DNA of 64,000 nt. Source: Aphanomyces cochlioides. Lineage: Eukaryota; Oomycota; Saprolegniomycetes; Saprolegniales; Verrucalvaceae. Positions 33,738-44,722 of the stretch are shown here, piece after piece. Every line of letters starts with the position of its first letter. Position 1 is the stretch's first letter. The notes under the pieces were generated by a model. The model did not search any database. It saw only the letters and a program-made list of their open reading frames with translations, and was not told the DNA's origin. The DNA is taken from NCBI GenBank assembly GCA_019828595.1, contig JAHQRK010000010.1, positions 372,001 to 436,000 on the forward strand, written 5' to 3'. The position numbers were made by a program, and so were the translations under genes.

Positions 33738-35067
33738 GCTTCAAGCACGTCGTTTTCAATGCGCGGCCATGCAAATTCGTCGTGCGAAGACGATGATGCG
33801 GCGCCAAAGATGTGTTTTTGAATCTTCCATCGTGTTTGGCACGTCGCATGGTCGACATGTGCACTTTGCACCAATCAAATCCACGTCCGAGTGAACCTTT
33901 CAATTTTGGGGATTACGCCGAGTGAATGTCCCATGGAAGATGTGTTGGCATGTTGGCGACTTCCAGAGGCGATTGAAAGGGTCATGTGCAAGAAAACAAC
34001 GTGTTAGCATGGAGGAGGATGGCCGTGAAAGGCTCCAAGTGAAGGGTTTTTTCGGCCCCCCCCGCTGTCGTTTGAAAGTTCCGACGTGGAATGAGTTTAG
34101 TTCCGATGTCCGACACCACATGACAAGAAGGAGGAAGGCATGGTCCTTGTCTGGAAGTCATCGACTGGGAATTTTGCGGTACTAGGAACTTCCTTGTAGA
34201 AGAAAGCACGGCATGGCGGTAGACGGCGGCCTGTGATGAAAAAGACGAGATTGGATATCCGACGTCGTGGGCCAACACTGACCAGTTGGGGATGGTGGCA
34301 TTGCACGTCGAGATGATCCACATACTGCATACAACCACATAGAAAAACCCAACGAGGGGCGCCGTGCGTGGTCGTTGACGACTGTCACAAGTCGCGTATC
34401 ACGGATGTACATCATCCACGCGACTTCTATCCAAAAAAATGCTCACTGGATTTAACCACCCATGAGATGTGACGGGAATCAACCTTGGACTTTGTCTTGG
34501 CAATGGAATATCACTGGTAATGTATTACTACTCACTGGCGTCCACGTATTGCTCCACACGTGATGTGCAAGCACATGAATGGTCAGGATCGAACGCAAGA
34601 TCAAGTTTGTAGACGTTCTTGATTCCAAGCTGGTACAGTACACTGTAGTTGATGGAACTTGGAGCGATGCGTGTCCATGACAAACCGTCAACGGATGGAC
34701 AAGAATGCAGCATCGCCAATGACCCATGTCACGGCCTATGCAACGCAACAACGTCACTCGCGGAGGATCCACACCCCGTGAATCGCGTGGAGAACCGTGT
34801 ATTGCTATACACTAGAGGCTGTGCACTGGCATCGAAGGAAGAGACGCCACATGAAAGAGCTTAACTTACGACAGAGAACGATGACGTGGCAGTACGGTGC
34901 TAAGTCTAGCTGAGGATAAGAAGACCTGATCGAGTCCAGAATTGCCAGGTCAGCTACTTAAGGTTGACCAATGTCGTCCATGGATGTCCCCACGTAATGG
35001 AGGTAAGCCAATGATCCTAAACATGCTTCCTGGATCAACGCGTCCGACCAGAAAGACCAACCTCAAG
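33738..35067. other. Accessory non-coding stretch
   Basis: No gene recognised. A C9 run occurs near 34060. A minus frame at 34719-34528 contains an ordered-looking stretch (L-G-I-K-N-V-Y-K-L-D-L-A-F-D-P, then H-S-C-A-C) that might be a decayed exon, but it matches no family I know. Confidence 0.35.
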
Positions 35068-35218
35068 ATGGCTGCCATTCCAAACACGATGAGCGCGGTG
35101 GGTTTCACCGTCCCGCTTCCGATTGACAACCGCGACTCGCTTGTCAATGTTACCGCTGACGTTCCAACTGTGTCGGGCCATGAAATCCTCGTCCAAGTCA
35201 AGGCTGTGGCCGTCAACC
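35068..35218 (+). pseudogene. Quinone-oxidoreductase 5' stub
   Basis: The first 50 codons of an MDR-family NADPH:quinone oxidoreductase-like gene (N-terminal M-A-A-I-P-N-T-M-S-A-V, then S-G-H-E-I-L-V-Q-V-K-A-V-A-V-N). They align with the starts of the copies at 52989 and 55332. Similarity stops abruptly after V-A-V-N-Q at 35218, where unrelated sequence begins. No cofactor domain is present. Confidence 0.8.
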
Positions 35219-35475
35219 AGCGTTACAATTTCCGCAGCGGAAGTTGCGGAATGAGGGTGTCAGACTTCCGCAAATTAACGCAAACTCGACCGCAAAGTAT
35301 ATCTAGGTTGCTTCAACGAACTAAGCATGTGCGAAGTAGTTTAGTATATCAAGCGCACAACGTATCTGAAAGGTTCTGCTGCATCAAATCAATATCTATC
35401 GCTGCTGAAAGAGTGTTATATGTGCTTCCGCATTTCCGCAAAGGACAAAAAATGTAAGAATGGTACTGCCCAAAA

Positions 35476-35561
35476 CGGACTTTTGACAAAAGTGGGGGCT
35501 ATTTAGAAAATTTAGACAGAAGTGGACACCTCTGACTAAAGTGGGGGCTATGTGACAGGAA
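35476..35561 (+). repeat. Left terminal inverted repeat of the DNA element
   Basis: Contains GACAAAAGTGGGGGCTAT, GACAGAAGTGGACACC and GACTAAAGTGGGGGCTAT, with a further GACAGGAAGTGGGG at its inner edge. Pairs with 40958-41051. Confidence 0.65.
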
Positions 35562-35782
35562 GTGGGGGGCCTTTCATGGATGTTTTCACCGGCCCCCACA
35601 TTTGTCACATTGTCATTAGTTGGTCTCCTGAAATGGAAAGATCACGACTCGTATGCACCAAGTGTCGCTCGGATTTCTCTTGTTCGCGCAATTTGAAAGC
35701 GCATCAGCAGAGACGAATCTGCAAAGAAACTCGTGATCACAAGTTAAGAGAAAAACGGCTGGATGCTACCATGGCGGCTCTT

Positions 35783-35961
35783 TATGGCGGGTTGCGGATG
35801 CAATGCAAATTGATCAGTGATTATAAATGCTATCTAGGGTGCTACAAGTGCTCGCAACCAACCAACTTGGTTGGAGGTCACAAGCTAAGACAAGAGAGAC
35901 ATTTGAGCATGTGGTGGGGGTCAGCGAAGGGTGTATCTGGATGCGTCCGGATACCACCACA
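35783..35961 (-). repeat. LTR (3' LTR of the chromovirus)
   Basis: 179 bp, starts TATGGCGGGTTGCGG and ends GGATACCACCACA in plus orientation. Identical to 40495-40673. Preceded by the CTCTT target duplication. Confidence 0.9.
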
Positions 35962-35982
35962 TTCCCCACTTGCAAAGCGAGA

Positions 35983-37605
35983 TTAGGCTGTTGGGGGACG
36001 TTGCTTGCGTCGTGAACGTGATGGAGCCACCGGAGCTGCACTCTGGTTGTCAACGAAAGTGGCCACCAGTACTGGTATGTCCTGTTGCATGGTCTCAAGG
36101 TCTTCCCACGTGTCTTCTAGTTCAGACAAATCACGCCAATGGATCAAGAGTTGCTGCTTCGATGTCATTGGGTCAGTCCGAAGGGCTTTGATGCTGTCAA
36201 CTGTGAGAACTTGGCCTTGGTTGCTGACAAGATCCATGAGTTCGGTAGACTGGTCGAGGCTAGCGTCATGGTAAAACTTCAATCGACTTCCATGCACTGT
36301 GAATTGATCTTGAGTTGCTAGGTGTTCGATGACAAACGAGTGGGGAGCTGTGTCAACCACCTTAAAAGGTCCAACCCAGCGGGCTGCAAGCTTGTTTGAT
36401 GCAATTCGGTGATCGACTCGGGACCATAGCACAAAATCACCGATATGAAAGTTGCACTCGAAAGCTTTCTTGCTGGCACGTTGGCGTTGACGTTGTCTTA
36501 TTTTGAGAGCTGCGACGTTGGAGTGAATATGATGCAGCGAGCTGCGAAGATCGTCAATTCGTTGTGAGATTGTATCGGTGATATTCATCTCGTTGTCGGC
36601 CCCAGGCAGATTCAAAAGGTAGAGCTGATTGGCGGCAGGTAGTGCTGTGAAGACTTCACACGGAGACATGCCATCAAGCGTGTTAACTGGCGTGTGGTTT
36701 AAGTTGGCCTGGATCAAAGGTAGTAGATACGGCCAGAACTTTGAGTCCATATTGAGTTCCAATAAAAGAGCCCGTGTAACTTGTAAGATATCCTTGTTCA
36801 ATCGTTCGATAGTCCCATTGATCCATGGAGAGTACACAGGTGTGAAAATGTGCGAGACCTGCATGCGATAGCGCAGATTTTCCACCACTTCAGCTTTGAA
36901 GTGTGAACCACAGTCAGATGTCCACGTGCGGGGAATACCAAATCGCTTGTGTCAATCCAGTAGCGCATCAACTACCACATCACTTGTTGGTGCGTCGCAT
37001 GCGATGAGCTCAGTGTAGTGTGTCAGCTCATCCTTAACCACGAGTAGATATTTCGCTGATGAGGACGAAGGGCCAATGAAAAGGAAATCCATGTGGAGGT
37101 GCTCATTTCGTTTAGCGGGGGGTTCATCGACAGTCCATTGTCGTTGGATGAGCTTTCCTCCCTTGACGTGTTTGCAAAGAAGGCATGCCGAAACAAAATC
37201 AGCGGCCAGTTGGTCAATTGAGGGGATGAAGAATCGGGATTTGAGAGTATTGGAGAGTGCATGGGTTCCACGATGTGCTGCCGGGCCACAGTGTCCGATG
37301 ATGAGTAAGCGTGTGATCAGCTCAGACGCAGTTGGAGGGATCCAGATGCGATCATTTACGAAGATAGTGCCGGAACGAGTGGTTGAGTCAACAGGCGGGT
37401 CGAGGCCGTTCTGCGCAGCAAGAATGGACTCATTGGAGGGCCATGCAAAGTCGTCGGATTGAAGGGGCGAAGCTCGGTAGCAAAGAGGCGACGGACCTGT
37501 GGGGAAGGGGGCGCAAACCATCGAGAGCAGATATCTGCCCATAGATTGCTCGCGCCATCGATATGATGAATTACGTAACGGAGGCCCACAAGCTGGAGGG
37601 ACCAA
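35983..37605 (-). pseudogene. Chromovirus integrase with chromodomain
   Basis: C-terminal part of pol. The zinc-binding H-H-C-C region comes first (I-G-H-C-G-P-A-A-H-R-G, then C-L-L-C-K-H). The DDE core follows: H-M-D-F-L-F-I-G, T-S-D-C-G-S-H-F and G-T-I-E-R-L-N. Then come a G-P-F/Y-like region (R-W-V-G-P-F-K-V) and a chromodomain (Q-L-L-I-H-W-R-D-L, then D-T-W-E-D-L). A TGA at 36952-36954 interrupts L-L-D-stop-H-K-R-F-G, where relatives usually have Trp. The link to RNase H needs a frame change near 37430. Chromodomains of this class direct integration to chromatin marks. Confidence 0.85.
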
Positions 37606-39504
37606 CGCTGCAACTTCCCACGTACATGCTGTTGGATTTCAGAGGAGGGGGCAAAGATCTTGATGAGGTTTGCGTGGTCACAGAACATGTGAATCGGTTT
37701 GCGACGGAAGAGGAGGTAATGGAGGTCAATGCTCGCTCGAATGATGGGGTATGCCTCGCGCTCAGTGATGCTCCAGTTGAGTTGCGCTCCACGGAATAAT
37801 CCACTTTTGCAAACGAGGAGGCGATGCGGGAGGGATGTAATGGGGTGCGAGGGATCAAGACTTGGGACCAGCGTGACGACGATAGACCAACCAGTCAGAG
37901 AGGCGTCAGTGAAGACACAAACTTCGTCATCCTCAGAGGGGAAGGAGAGAGTGACAGAATTACCGATGGAAGCGATAAGACGGTTGAAGACGTCGACGTC
38001 TTGGGAGGACCAGTCAAGGTGAATACCAGCAGCGGAACGTTTCGTGCGATTAGAGTGAGCGAGAGCAGTATTGAGCTTGTCATACATAGGGGCAGAGATT
38101 CGAGCAAAATCAAGGATACTATCACGAAGCCAATTGACAACACACAGAAATGACTGCAGCTCAGCTGCAGTGGAGGGTGTGGGGAGTTGGGTGAGGGCGG
38201 AAATTCGCTTGGGGTCTTGAGTAACTCAATCACCACTGATTAGACGTCCACACCACACAGTGGACGTGCAATAAATAGTCGATTTCTTCAGATTCAAGGT
38301 GAGCGAGTGGGATTCGAGGCAGGCGAAGAATTGGCGTAGCTTGGAGACAAATAACTCGATGAGTCGTCGCAAAGATAAGGACATCGTCGATCCATACGAG
38401 TGCGTGTTTGTACAGGAGGTCGCCAAGCACCAATTGCATCTGATTTTGGAAGTGAATTGGTGAATCAGAGGCGCCTTGGGGGACACGTGTAGGTGTAAAA
38501 ATGCCATCATCCGTTCGGAAGCTGAAGTATTCTTGACATGATGGGTCAAGGGGCATTTGCCAGAAGCCCTTAAAGAGGTCAAACTTTGCAATGGCAACAG
38601 CTCCACGCAGACATTGAGTTACGACAGACAAATTGGGCATGGATCCAGTGATGGGAAGGGTGAGTTGGTTCACGGGTCGATAATCAATGGTGATTCGGAA
38701 CTCGGGGGACTCGGACCCGACCGCAGACTTCTTCAAGACAGGCAGTGCAGGTGATGCCCATTTGCTGTGATTATTGCGATAGACCAGACCATTCATAACG
38801 AGCTCATCGACGAAGGTATGAAGGAACTCGCTCTGGAGAGGTGGGTACTTGCGTGTTCTGCAGACAAAAGGCCGTGCACCATCAACAAGAGTGACCTTAA
38901 GGGGGGCGAGTTTTGCAGGACCATCGGGCAGCAGTTTTCTTCGCCAGACGTCGTGGAATTCATTGAGTAAGTCGGAGAGCTTGGACTCCATCGTGCTTGG
39001 CAGACCATTGTGACGAGCTTCATCGAGGAGGTTGTTTATGCCATGGACTATATCGGGGGTGCAGTGCGCGATGTCGTCAGCAGTATCATCGCCATCGTCT
39101 TCGACTATATTGGGTGATGAGACAAGCTGCTCAAAACAGCGATCAAGATCGATTCCAAATGACTTCAGAGTTGTGTTGCCAATAATGCACTCATCCAGAT
39201 CACCATCAAAGACGTAGAATCGGACCATACCAATATCCACCTTGCCCACAGCAGTTGTCGTTTGGACTGAGAACTCAACCTCGTCAATGCATCGATAGCT
39301 TTCACCACCGGCCGCCACGAACACAAATGGTAAACTCAGGCGCCGGGGTTGAGAGTCATGGATAAATTGACGGGGGATGACGTTGCAGTCAGCACCAGTG
39401 TCCCAACAGACGGGTACTTCTTGACACCCTTGAGGATGATCGTGTGAGTTGCCGGGGATTTCGAGATGCGGCGTAGGTGTTTCTGCTTCACTTCACGCAT
39501 CTTG
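37356..39504 (-). pseudogene. Chromovirus protease-reverse transcriptase-RNase H
   Basis: The frame opens after a TGA near 39505 and overlaps the end of gag. The protease active site is C-W-D-T-G-A-D near 39400. Reverse transcriptase motifs include F-R-I-T-I-D-Y-R-P-V-N, K-F-D-L-F-K-G-F-W-Q-M and the catalytic V-W-I-D-D-V-L-I-F. The frame breaks just after this (about 38390), resumes as C-G-R-L-I-S-G-D, meets a TGA at 38226-38228 and continues in frame. RNase H follows with F-T-D-A-S-L-T-G-W and T-E-R-E-A-Y-P-I-I. Family-typical order and length. Confidence 0.85.
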
Positions 39505-40424
39505 CCGCGAGCATCCTCCTTCTGTTCTGGTGTCGCGATTGGGCAATCCTTTAGCCAGTGGGACCCTTTACAGACCCAGCAGCCAGTACGGGGGGGTTCA
39601 GAGCCGTTGTTTGGGGCTTTCCGAGCATCTCTATACCTTGTGGAATATCGTTTGAGACATCCAGGGCGGGTGTGCGACCGTTGGATCTTAGAGGCTGATT
39701 GGATGGGCGTTTGTTGCGGCTCATATTCGCTTGTTCTCGTTGCAAACTGTGGAAGTGTTGTTGCCGTTTAGCGTGTTCACATACAAGAGTGTACAGCTCA
39801 ATATCGTCGTGCGGATCGGTGTTCGTATTCGACAAGTCGTTCAATATCAAGTTTGAGAACATCAGGAGCAAGATTTGCAATCAGAAGCTTGCATCGGAGT
39901 TTTGTAATGATACGACCCTTGTCACTCATAGGACTTTCGGTCTTCAGGAATGCGGCAAGTCCGTTGTCTTCAATAAGCTTGTTGAAGAGTACAAAATAGT
40001 TCATGACACGACACGCGACATCAGATTCCTTCAAATCCATCTTAAGATGGGCTTTGAAGAAAGCTGGGATGTCTGGGGTAGCGCTATTCTTGGTTGCCTT
40101 GCAGCGGGCAGTGATTGCTTTGCTAAGATCATCATCAGTGATGAATTGCAGGTTCTTGCGTAAGTCATACGTGGCTAAATGCTCGAGTATTCTTGTCTCA
40201 ATTGAATTCTTGACGCTCACAGCGATGGCTTCAAACTTCTCACCAGTGACAAGGCATCGGTCCCGAATCTTCTCTTCATACCGTAAGCGTTCACGGCTCC
40301 GCTTGACGAGTGCTTCGTGCGACCAGGACTTGATAACAGGTGCAGTGACGTAATCATAAAGGGGTTGAGGGTGCCATTCCATATCGACATCTTCGATGTC
40401 GGATGGAGCGGAGAATGTTGACAT
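39330..40424 (-). pseudogene. Chromovirus gag
   Basis: Starts M-S-T-F-S-A-P-S-D-I-E-D at 40424. About 205 codons of helical capsid-like sequence run to about 39840, where the frame changes (E-Y-E-H-R-S leads to N-T-N-T-D-P-H-D-D). Another change near 39590 at a G-run reaches the zinc knuckle C-W-V-C-K-G-S-H-W-L-K-D-C (C-x2-C-x4-H-x4-C) and a basic tail overlapping pol. Single frameshifts in gag may be decay; only the last shift, into pol, is expected for the family. Confidence 0.7.
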
Positions 40425-40494
40425 GGTGCTTTCAATGCAGGGGTGCTTGGGCGCGTTGATGCGAAGATGCAGGTTGTATTGCCAAAGTATACTT

Positions 40495-40673
40495 TATGGC
40501 GGGTTGCGGATGCAATGCAAATTGATCAGTGATTATAAATGCTATCTAGGGTGCTACAAGTGCTCGCAACCAACCAACTTGGTTGGAGGTCACAAGCTAA
40601 GACAAGAGAGACATTTGAGCATGTGGTGGGGGTCAGCGAAGGGTGTATCTGGATGCGTCCGGATACCACCACA
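40495..40673 (-). repeat. LTR (5' LTR of the chromovirus)
   Basis: 179 bp, identical to 35783-35961 and followed by CTCTT at 40674-40678. Promoter end of the element in minus orientation. Confidence 0.9.
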
Positions 40674-40957
40674 CTCTTAAAAAACGAGATGTTGAGCGCA
40701 AGCGCCAAAGCTGTGTGCACAAACTAGAACGTTGTGATATTTGCGCCGGCATTGCAAGAAAATGGGTGCATTCTACCAATTGCGAGCACAAGTTGCATGC
40801 CAAATGCTACGACACTCTTATAAGCAGCGCCATCCAATCTATTGGCGTCGTGATTACAGCAAGTTTGATGATATTCAAATTTCATACTAATTTTTAAAAA
40901 AGTTGCGCAACCACACTATTAACACTATTTTATGTATTTGTCCCCACATTTGGAAGA

Positions 40958-41051
40958 TTCCTGACAAGAGGATCAAAAGCCCCACTTTTGTCAGACGTGT
41001 CCCACTTCTGTCTAAATTTTCCTAAAAGACCCCACTTTTGTCAAAAGTCCG
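40958..41051 (-). repeat. Right terminal inverted repeat of the DNA element
   Basis: The reverse complement begins CGGACTTTTGACAAAAGTGG and carries further GACA-n-AAGTGGG motifs. It is the mirror of 35476-35561 with small indels. Confidence 0.65.
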
Positions 41052-42263
41052 CTCCAATTCGATTCTCACGGTCAGAAAAAGTTGAATTTTGGATCATCTG
41101 TCGGCCTACACTCTCAATTCGTTAACCCGTCGCAACTTGTCAACATGCACCCAATCCAGCCGGCGCCCGTCTGACAATCCATTTGATTTTAATCGATGCT
41201 ACCTCTGAGATAAGAACCTTTTAAGCGTATTCTCTAGGTTCTATCCCTCCAATCGAGGATAGATTGATAAGCCAAGTGTTTCAGAGACAAACCTATACCA
41301 GTGGTGGATAGAATGTTGGCCGACAGATGGCCTGCAGTGTCAAACTTCGATGTTTTGGCAGTGCGGATGTTTGTTCGACCAGGTTACAACGACGAGACCA
41401 GCGCACGAGAAGGATTGAGCCATGCTAACGTCCCTCAAGAAAAGCATGTATTTCGAAATCTACTGCGAAGTAAAGCCTTCTCCACTGGACGTGCGTGGTA
41501 TTTCAAGGAGAGCGATAAAGTCGCAATAATACGTTGTTATGCGTGATCTTTCCCAATGGAGAGAGACCACCTTCTCGAGCGCTAGGCAAATGCGCAACAG
41601 CTCTAACATTGACATTCCCAGTACCTTGTCGTGAAGATTTGGATGTTTCTATCAGTTGTATCGCTGGCAGTAGGCTGACAAATTGCCGACAACAACATTG
41701 GTACCTCATTGAAACCACTTGATTCCACCATCTCAAATCATAAGCCCTCTCGATGGAGATCATATTTTCCAAGTGCCACGCATCTTTGGCAAATTTTAAC
41801 CATCCATTGTGGCAGAGACCCCGAAAATCCTTTCAACCAAACGAAAGCACTCGAATGGGAGCGTCATGGGTACTGAAAGGCTCACCTGGCTTGTAGTGAG
41901 ATATGACGAGAATTCTCTCACGTAGATTCCTCATCGTTGATTAGATGCCAGTGAGAACAATGGATTGCAAGTCCAAATGCCACGACATTCCCACTTGTTC
42001 CTATTGATAGGGAACGTTGTACTTGGCCACAGCTGGGTCCTGTCACTTTTTGAGTGAGTGAAGGTTAGATCGCCTTTCTAGAAGAGTTCACTTGGACAAA
42101 CCATACAAGCGAATCCTCATGACTGCTGAGTTGCCGAGCATTTAATGGGCCCACGAACAGGATATAGCAAGGGAGAAAGGCTGCTGGAAAATCTCTTGTG
42201 GCTAGGAACACCCCCCACCCGCATGAATACTCAGCATTATAAAATTTACTCTGTTCTACACAC
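41052..42263. other. Non-coding stretch before LRR gene C
   Basis: No gene recognised; ORFs up to 117 codons show no motif. A TATA-like TATAAAATT is at 42239-42247, 17 bp before the ATG of gene C. Confidence 0.4.
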
Positions 42264-43434
42264 ATGTCGACCATGAGATTGGCCACCGTTGCTTTGGTTT
42301 CACTTCTCGTCCACGCTGACAATGTCTTGGTCACATGCCCAGGCAATTTGACCGTTGAGTCTGTTTGCCTCCAGGACAGTAGTGGTTCCACGTCGATCGT
42401 TGAAGTCCCCACCACCACTAATTACACATTGTACGTAATCCCCCGCAAGCAAGCAGATTGTCCATGTAGGAACTTGTCGTCCGCGTCTGTCAAGGCGATT
42501 CAAAACATCAGTTCCGCGCCGTTTGCGTTAGTGTAAGCTTGATAGAGTTATCGACATCCTGAGAGTCTAATGATAGGGATCTGAGCTCCAACCTGTTATT
42601 CAATGCCAACGATATCCTCCAGCTCCCACGTTCGATTGAATACTTGTACGTCCATAGCCGTTCCATGTATTCCGCTCATTCTGTCATAGAAGCTTAAGTC
42701 TCAACCAGTTCAAATCGTTAGAAGACATGAATCTGACTGTCTTTCCTAACCTCAGAACACTGTACGAATCTTCTTTCCGAGTGAGCTAAAACTTTGTCAT
42801 AGGATTATGAGGGGAAATAAGCTAGCAAGCATACGAAATGTGTCATTTCCGCAGTCTCTCATCACATTGTAAGCTCAAACTGGGGTAAATTTTCCAAACG
42901 ACAACTTTTCTAGGGATCTATCGGATAACCCGGTGGCGGTAGTAGAGGTAAGCGAAGCCACGTTCACTCAAATGGCCAAAATGAACATTTCACTCCAAAC
43001 AATCCACCAGCGAGGAGATGGCACTCTATCCTCTATGTGCACCTCTGGACATGTTGATTACCTGGCATCTTCAAACGTGGTGTGCGTGCTCAAGTCGCCC
43101 TCTCAAGCTAGCACTATCACAGGTAATAGATCCTTGAGCCTCCAGCCTCATGCCCATGTATCTAGCGTGGCTGGTGTCGAATGGCGTCGTGGTGCTTTGT
43201 ATGGCCGTGCTCATTTCCTTTGGAGTGCGGTCGCGATGCCAAACGACCGGCGACAGTACTCTCAGGGAAACATTCGTCAGCTCGTACGCTTCTGAAACGA
43301 GCCCACTGGATAGCGAATCCACGGGCGAAATCCCCTCGAGTGGAAGAGCTGACAGCATCAAATCCAATGACGAGCAGTCCATTGCTTCACAGACACTAGA
43401 ACTCGGTCTAGCGAATCGAAGGCAAGCACCCTGA
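42264..43434 (+). CDS. LRR-transmembrane protein C
   Basis: Six exons (42264-42532, 42577-42645, 42690-42761, 42803-42868, 42914-43122, 43166-43434) total 954 nt, 317 aa. The signal peptide is M-S-T-M-R-L-A-T-V-A-L-V-S-L-L-V-H-A. One LRR per exon, each split after the second base of the leucine or valine codon: D-L-S-S-N-L-L-F-N-A, S-L-S-L-N-Q-F-K-S-L, I-M-R-G-N-K-L-A-S-I, D-L-S-D-N-P-V-A-V-V. After a Cys cap, a membrane helix (V-V-V-L-C-M-A-V-L-I-S-F-G-V) and a Ser/Glu-rich cytosolic tail of about 70 residues. No kinase. Same gene plan as B at 32566-33707, opposite strand and clearly diverged. Confidence 0.82.
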
Positions 43435-43653
43435 ACAGACTAACGAACGATAAATCACTTCGCCTCTTCCTCCTTTCCCCATGATAACCATCCCATCGCA
43501 TCAAAACTTGAGTGACACGACTATTTCAACGCATCACCTGTCGAGTTTCGACGTGGCACGACGACAGCAAACCCAAATCTACACCATCGATACAACCAAG
43601 GAGTTCGTTATCCTCTCGTCCAGGAGCTTCGTCTTGTCAAATCACCCAGCTCC

Positions 43654-43863
43654 TGTGACGGTCGCGGGGATAGCGATGACGCACAAAAAGAATCGAAGGT
43701 CCAGACGTTTGGACTTCACAGGAACCGAATATCTTCGACTTTAGCCAAGGACTCTGCACCAGTATCGGAAGGGGAAGGAGACTAACAACGGTAGTGTAGA
43801 TTAACCGAGTTGGGAGTACAGACAACTCACGGTTGAGTGACTCCCACTTGTAGAACAATTACA
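43654..43863 (-). repeat. LTR 1 of the array
   Basis: 210 bp; minus strand starts TGTAATTGTTCTACAAG and ends GCGACCGTCACA. Serves as 3' LTR of unit 1. Confidence 0.85.
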
Positions 43864-44580
43864 CTTTAAGGAGGCAATTTAGTTGGACGAAAATGCCAAT
43901 ACAAAAAACAAGTATAATTTCACTGGTGTACATTTGACGGACTGAAGAACATAAGAACACTCAGTGGCATTCCATTTGAATCAACTGAAGAACAATTGCG
44001 GCTTTTCGCTTGCTTCTGGCCGCTGAAAGTCATCAAACAAACGAAGAATGGTACCCAGGACGCATCTTTCGTTAGCACAGAAGAAGCAAATCAAGAATCA
44101 CAAGCTTCAGAACCATAAACTGACTCAAGAAGACTTGTGCCAATGGGCTTGGAAAACGTTTGGTTGCCGAGTTGGACGCTCAACTATGAGCAAGATTATC
44201 AGCGAGGATTTGCCAGAAACACTTACACCTGACGCTAAACGCCATCAGAAATGGCGCTTCCCAGCCATGGAGGAAGAGCTCTAAAAGTTTGTCCTTGATA
44301 GTCAAGCCAAGACTGCGTTGACAGACTTTGTCTTATACACCAAAGCTAATCAACTTCTTGCAGCTTCTGGAGTCACTGCATCTGTATCGTTATCTTGGGT
44401 TTCAAGATACAAAACTCGCCATGGCATCCGTTCATACCGTTTGCATGGAGAAGCCGGGTCGGTTGACGTTGCTGAACTGGATAAGCAGCGACAGGAGCTA
44501 CAGATTTTGCTTGACCAATACGAGCCTCAAAATGTTTTTTGGGGTCTACAAACGTTCTTGCTTGGCTGGATCCGAGGGTA
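43864..44580 (+). pseudogene. Captured pogo-type transposase N-terminus, unit 1
   Basis: Plus-strand frame from M-V-P-R-T-H-L-S-L-A-Q-K-K-Q at 44048 with a first helix-turn-helix (T-Q-E-D-L-C-Q-W-A, then T-M-S-K-I-I). A TAA at 44282-44284 follows, then the second CENP-B-like HTH (L-L-A-A-S-G-V-T-A-S, S-W-V-S-R-Y-K-T-R-H-G-I). It ends Q-Y-E-P-Q-N-V-F, exactly before the place where pogo transposases have their first catalytic Asp. The DDE catalytic domain is absent. Lies inside the LTR element in opposite orientation. Confidence 0.7.
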
Positions 44581-44722
44581 AGCAGCAATAATACAGTTGA
44601 TCCTGATTTTCGTCGTAGATGAGTTCGATCATGAGGCCACGGGGGAGCCCGATCCCATGAAACCGAAGAAGGATCCCCATCCACCATCGTGATAACAGTC
44701 GATGCGGAGGGAGTCGCTGCGC

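Larger units (their letters stand above)
35783..40673 (-). mobile_element. Ty3/gypsy chromovirus LTR retrotransposon, recent but defective
   Basis: 4,891 bp, minus orientation. The two 179-bp LTRs are identical by base-by-base reading, and CTCTT flanks both sides (35778-35782, 40674-40678). Gene order on the minus strand is gag with a CCHC knuckle, protease, reverse transcriptase, RNase H, integrase and chromodomain, diagnostic of chromoviruses. Gag and pol are in different frames where they overlap. Pol has two frame breaks and two TGA stops, and gag has frame breaks, so this copy could not encode its own machinery. Insertion split the zinc-finger ORF of the surrounding DNA element. Confidence 0.9.
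35633..40897 (+). pseudogene. Zinc-finger ORF of the DNA element, split by the retrotransposon
   Basis: The first part, 35633-35782 (50 codons), has a C2H2-like finger (C-T-K-C, then H-Q-Q-R-R-I-C) and a basic Lys/Arg-rich helix. The second part, 40679-40897, continues in the same frame once the LTR element and one CTCTT copy are removed. It carries a Cys/His cluster (C-D-I-C near its start, then N-C-E-H-K-L-H-A-K-C) resembling a RING or other zinc-binding fold, then a hydrophobic tail. The uninterrupted protein would be 122 aa. The clean continuation of frame across the insertion supports a real ancestral gene. It could be a DNA-binding accessory or truncated transposase. Confidence 0.6.
35476..41051. 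mobile_element. DNA element with long repeat-rich terminal inverted repeats
   Basis: 35476-35561 and 40958-41051 are imperfect inverted repeats of about 90 bp. Both start CGGACTTTTGACAAAAGTGG and contain several copies of a GACA-n-AAGTGGGG motif spaced about 20 to 30 bp. Removing the LTR retrotransposon at 35783-40673 and one copy of its 5-bp duplication leaves roughly 680 bp. That core carries one 122-codon ORF. No target duplication is obvious at the outer borders. The repeated subterminal motifs resemble transposase-binding arrays of cut-and-paste elements; superfamily not assigned. Confidence 0.65.

Noticed and set aside
36952..38228. TGA read as tryptophan in the chromovirus pol
   Set aside because: One TGA replaces an expected Trp, but the other is where relatives have Gly, and cellular genes here use TGA as stop (JmjC gene, LRR gene C). 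Ordinary nonsense mutations explain both.
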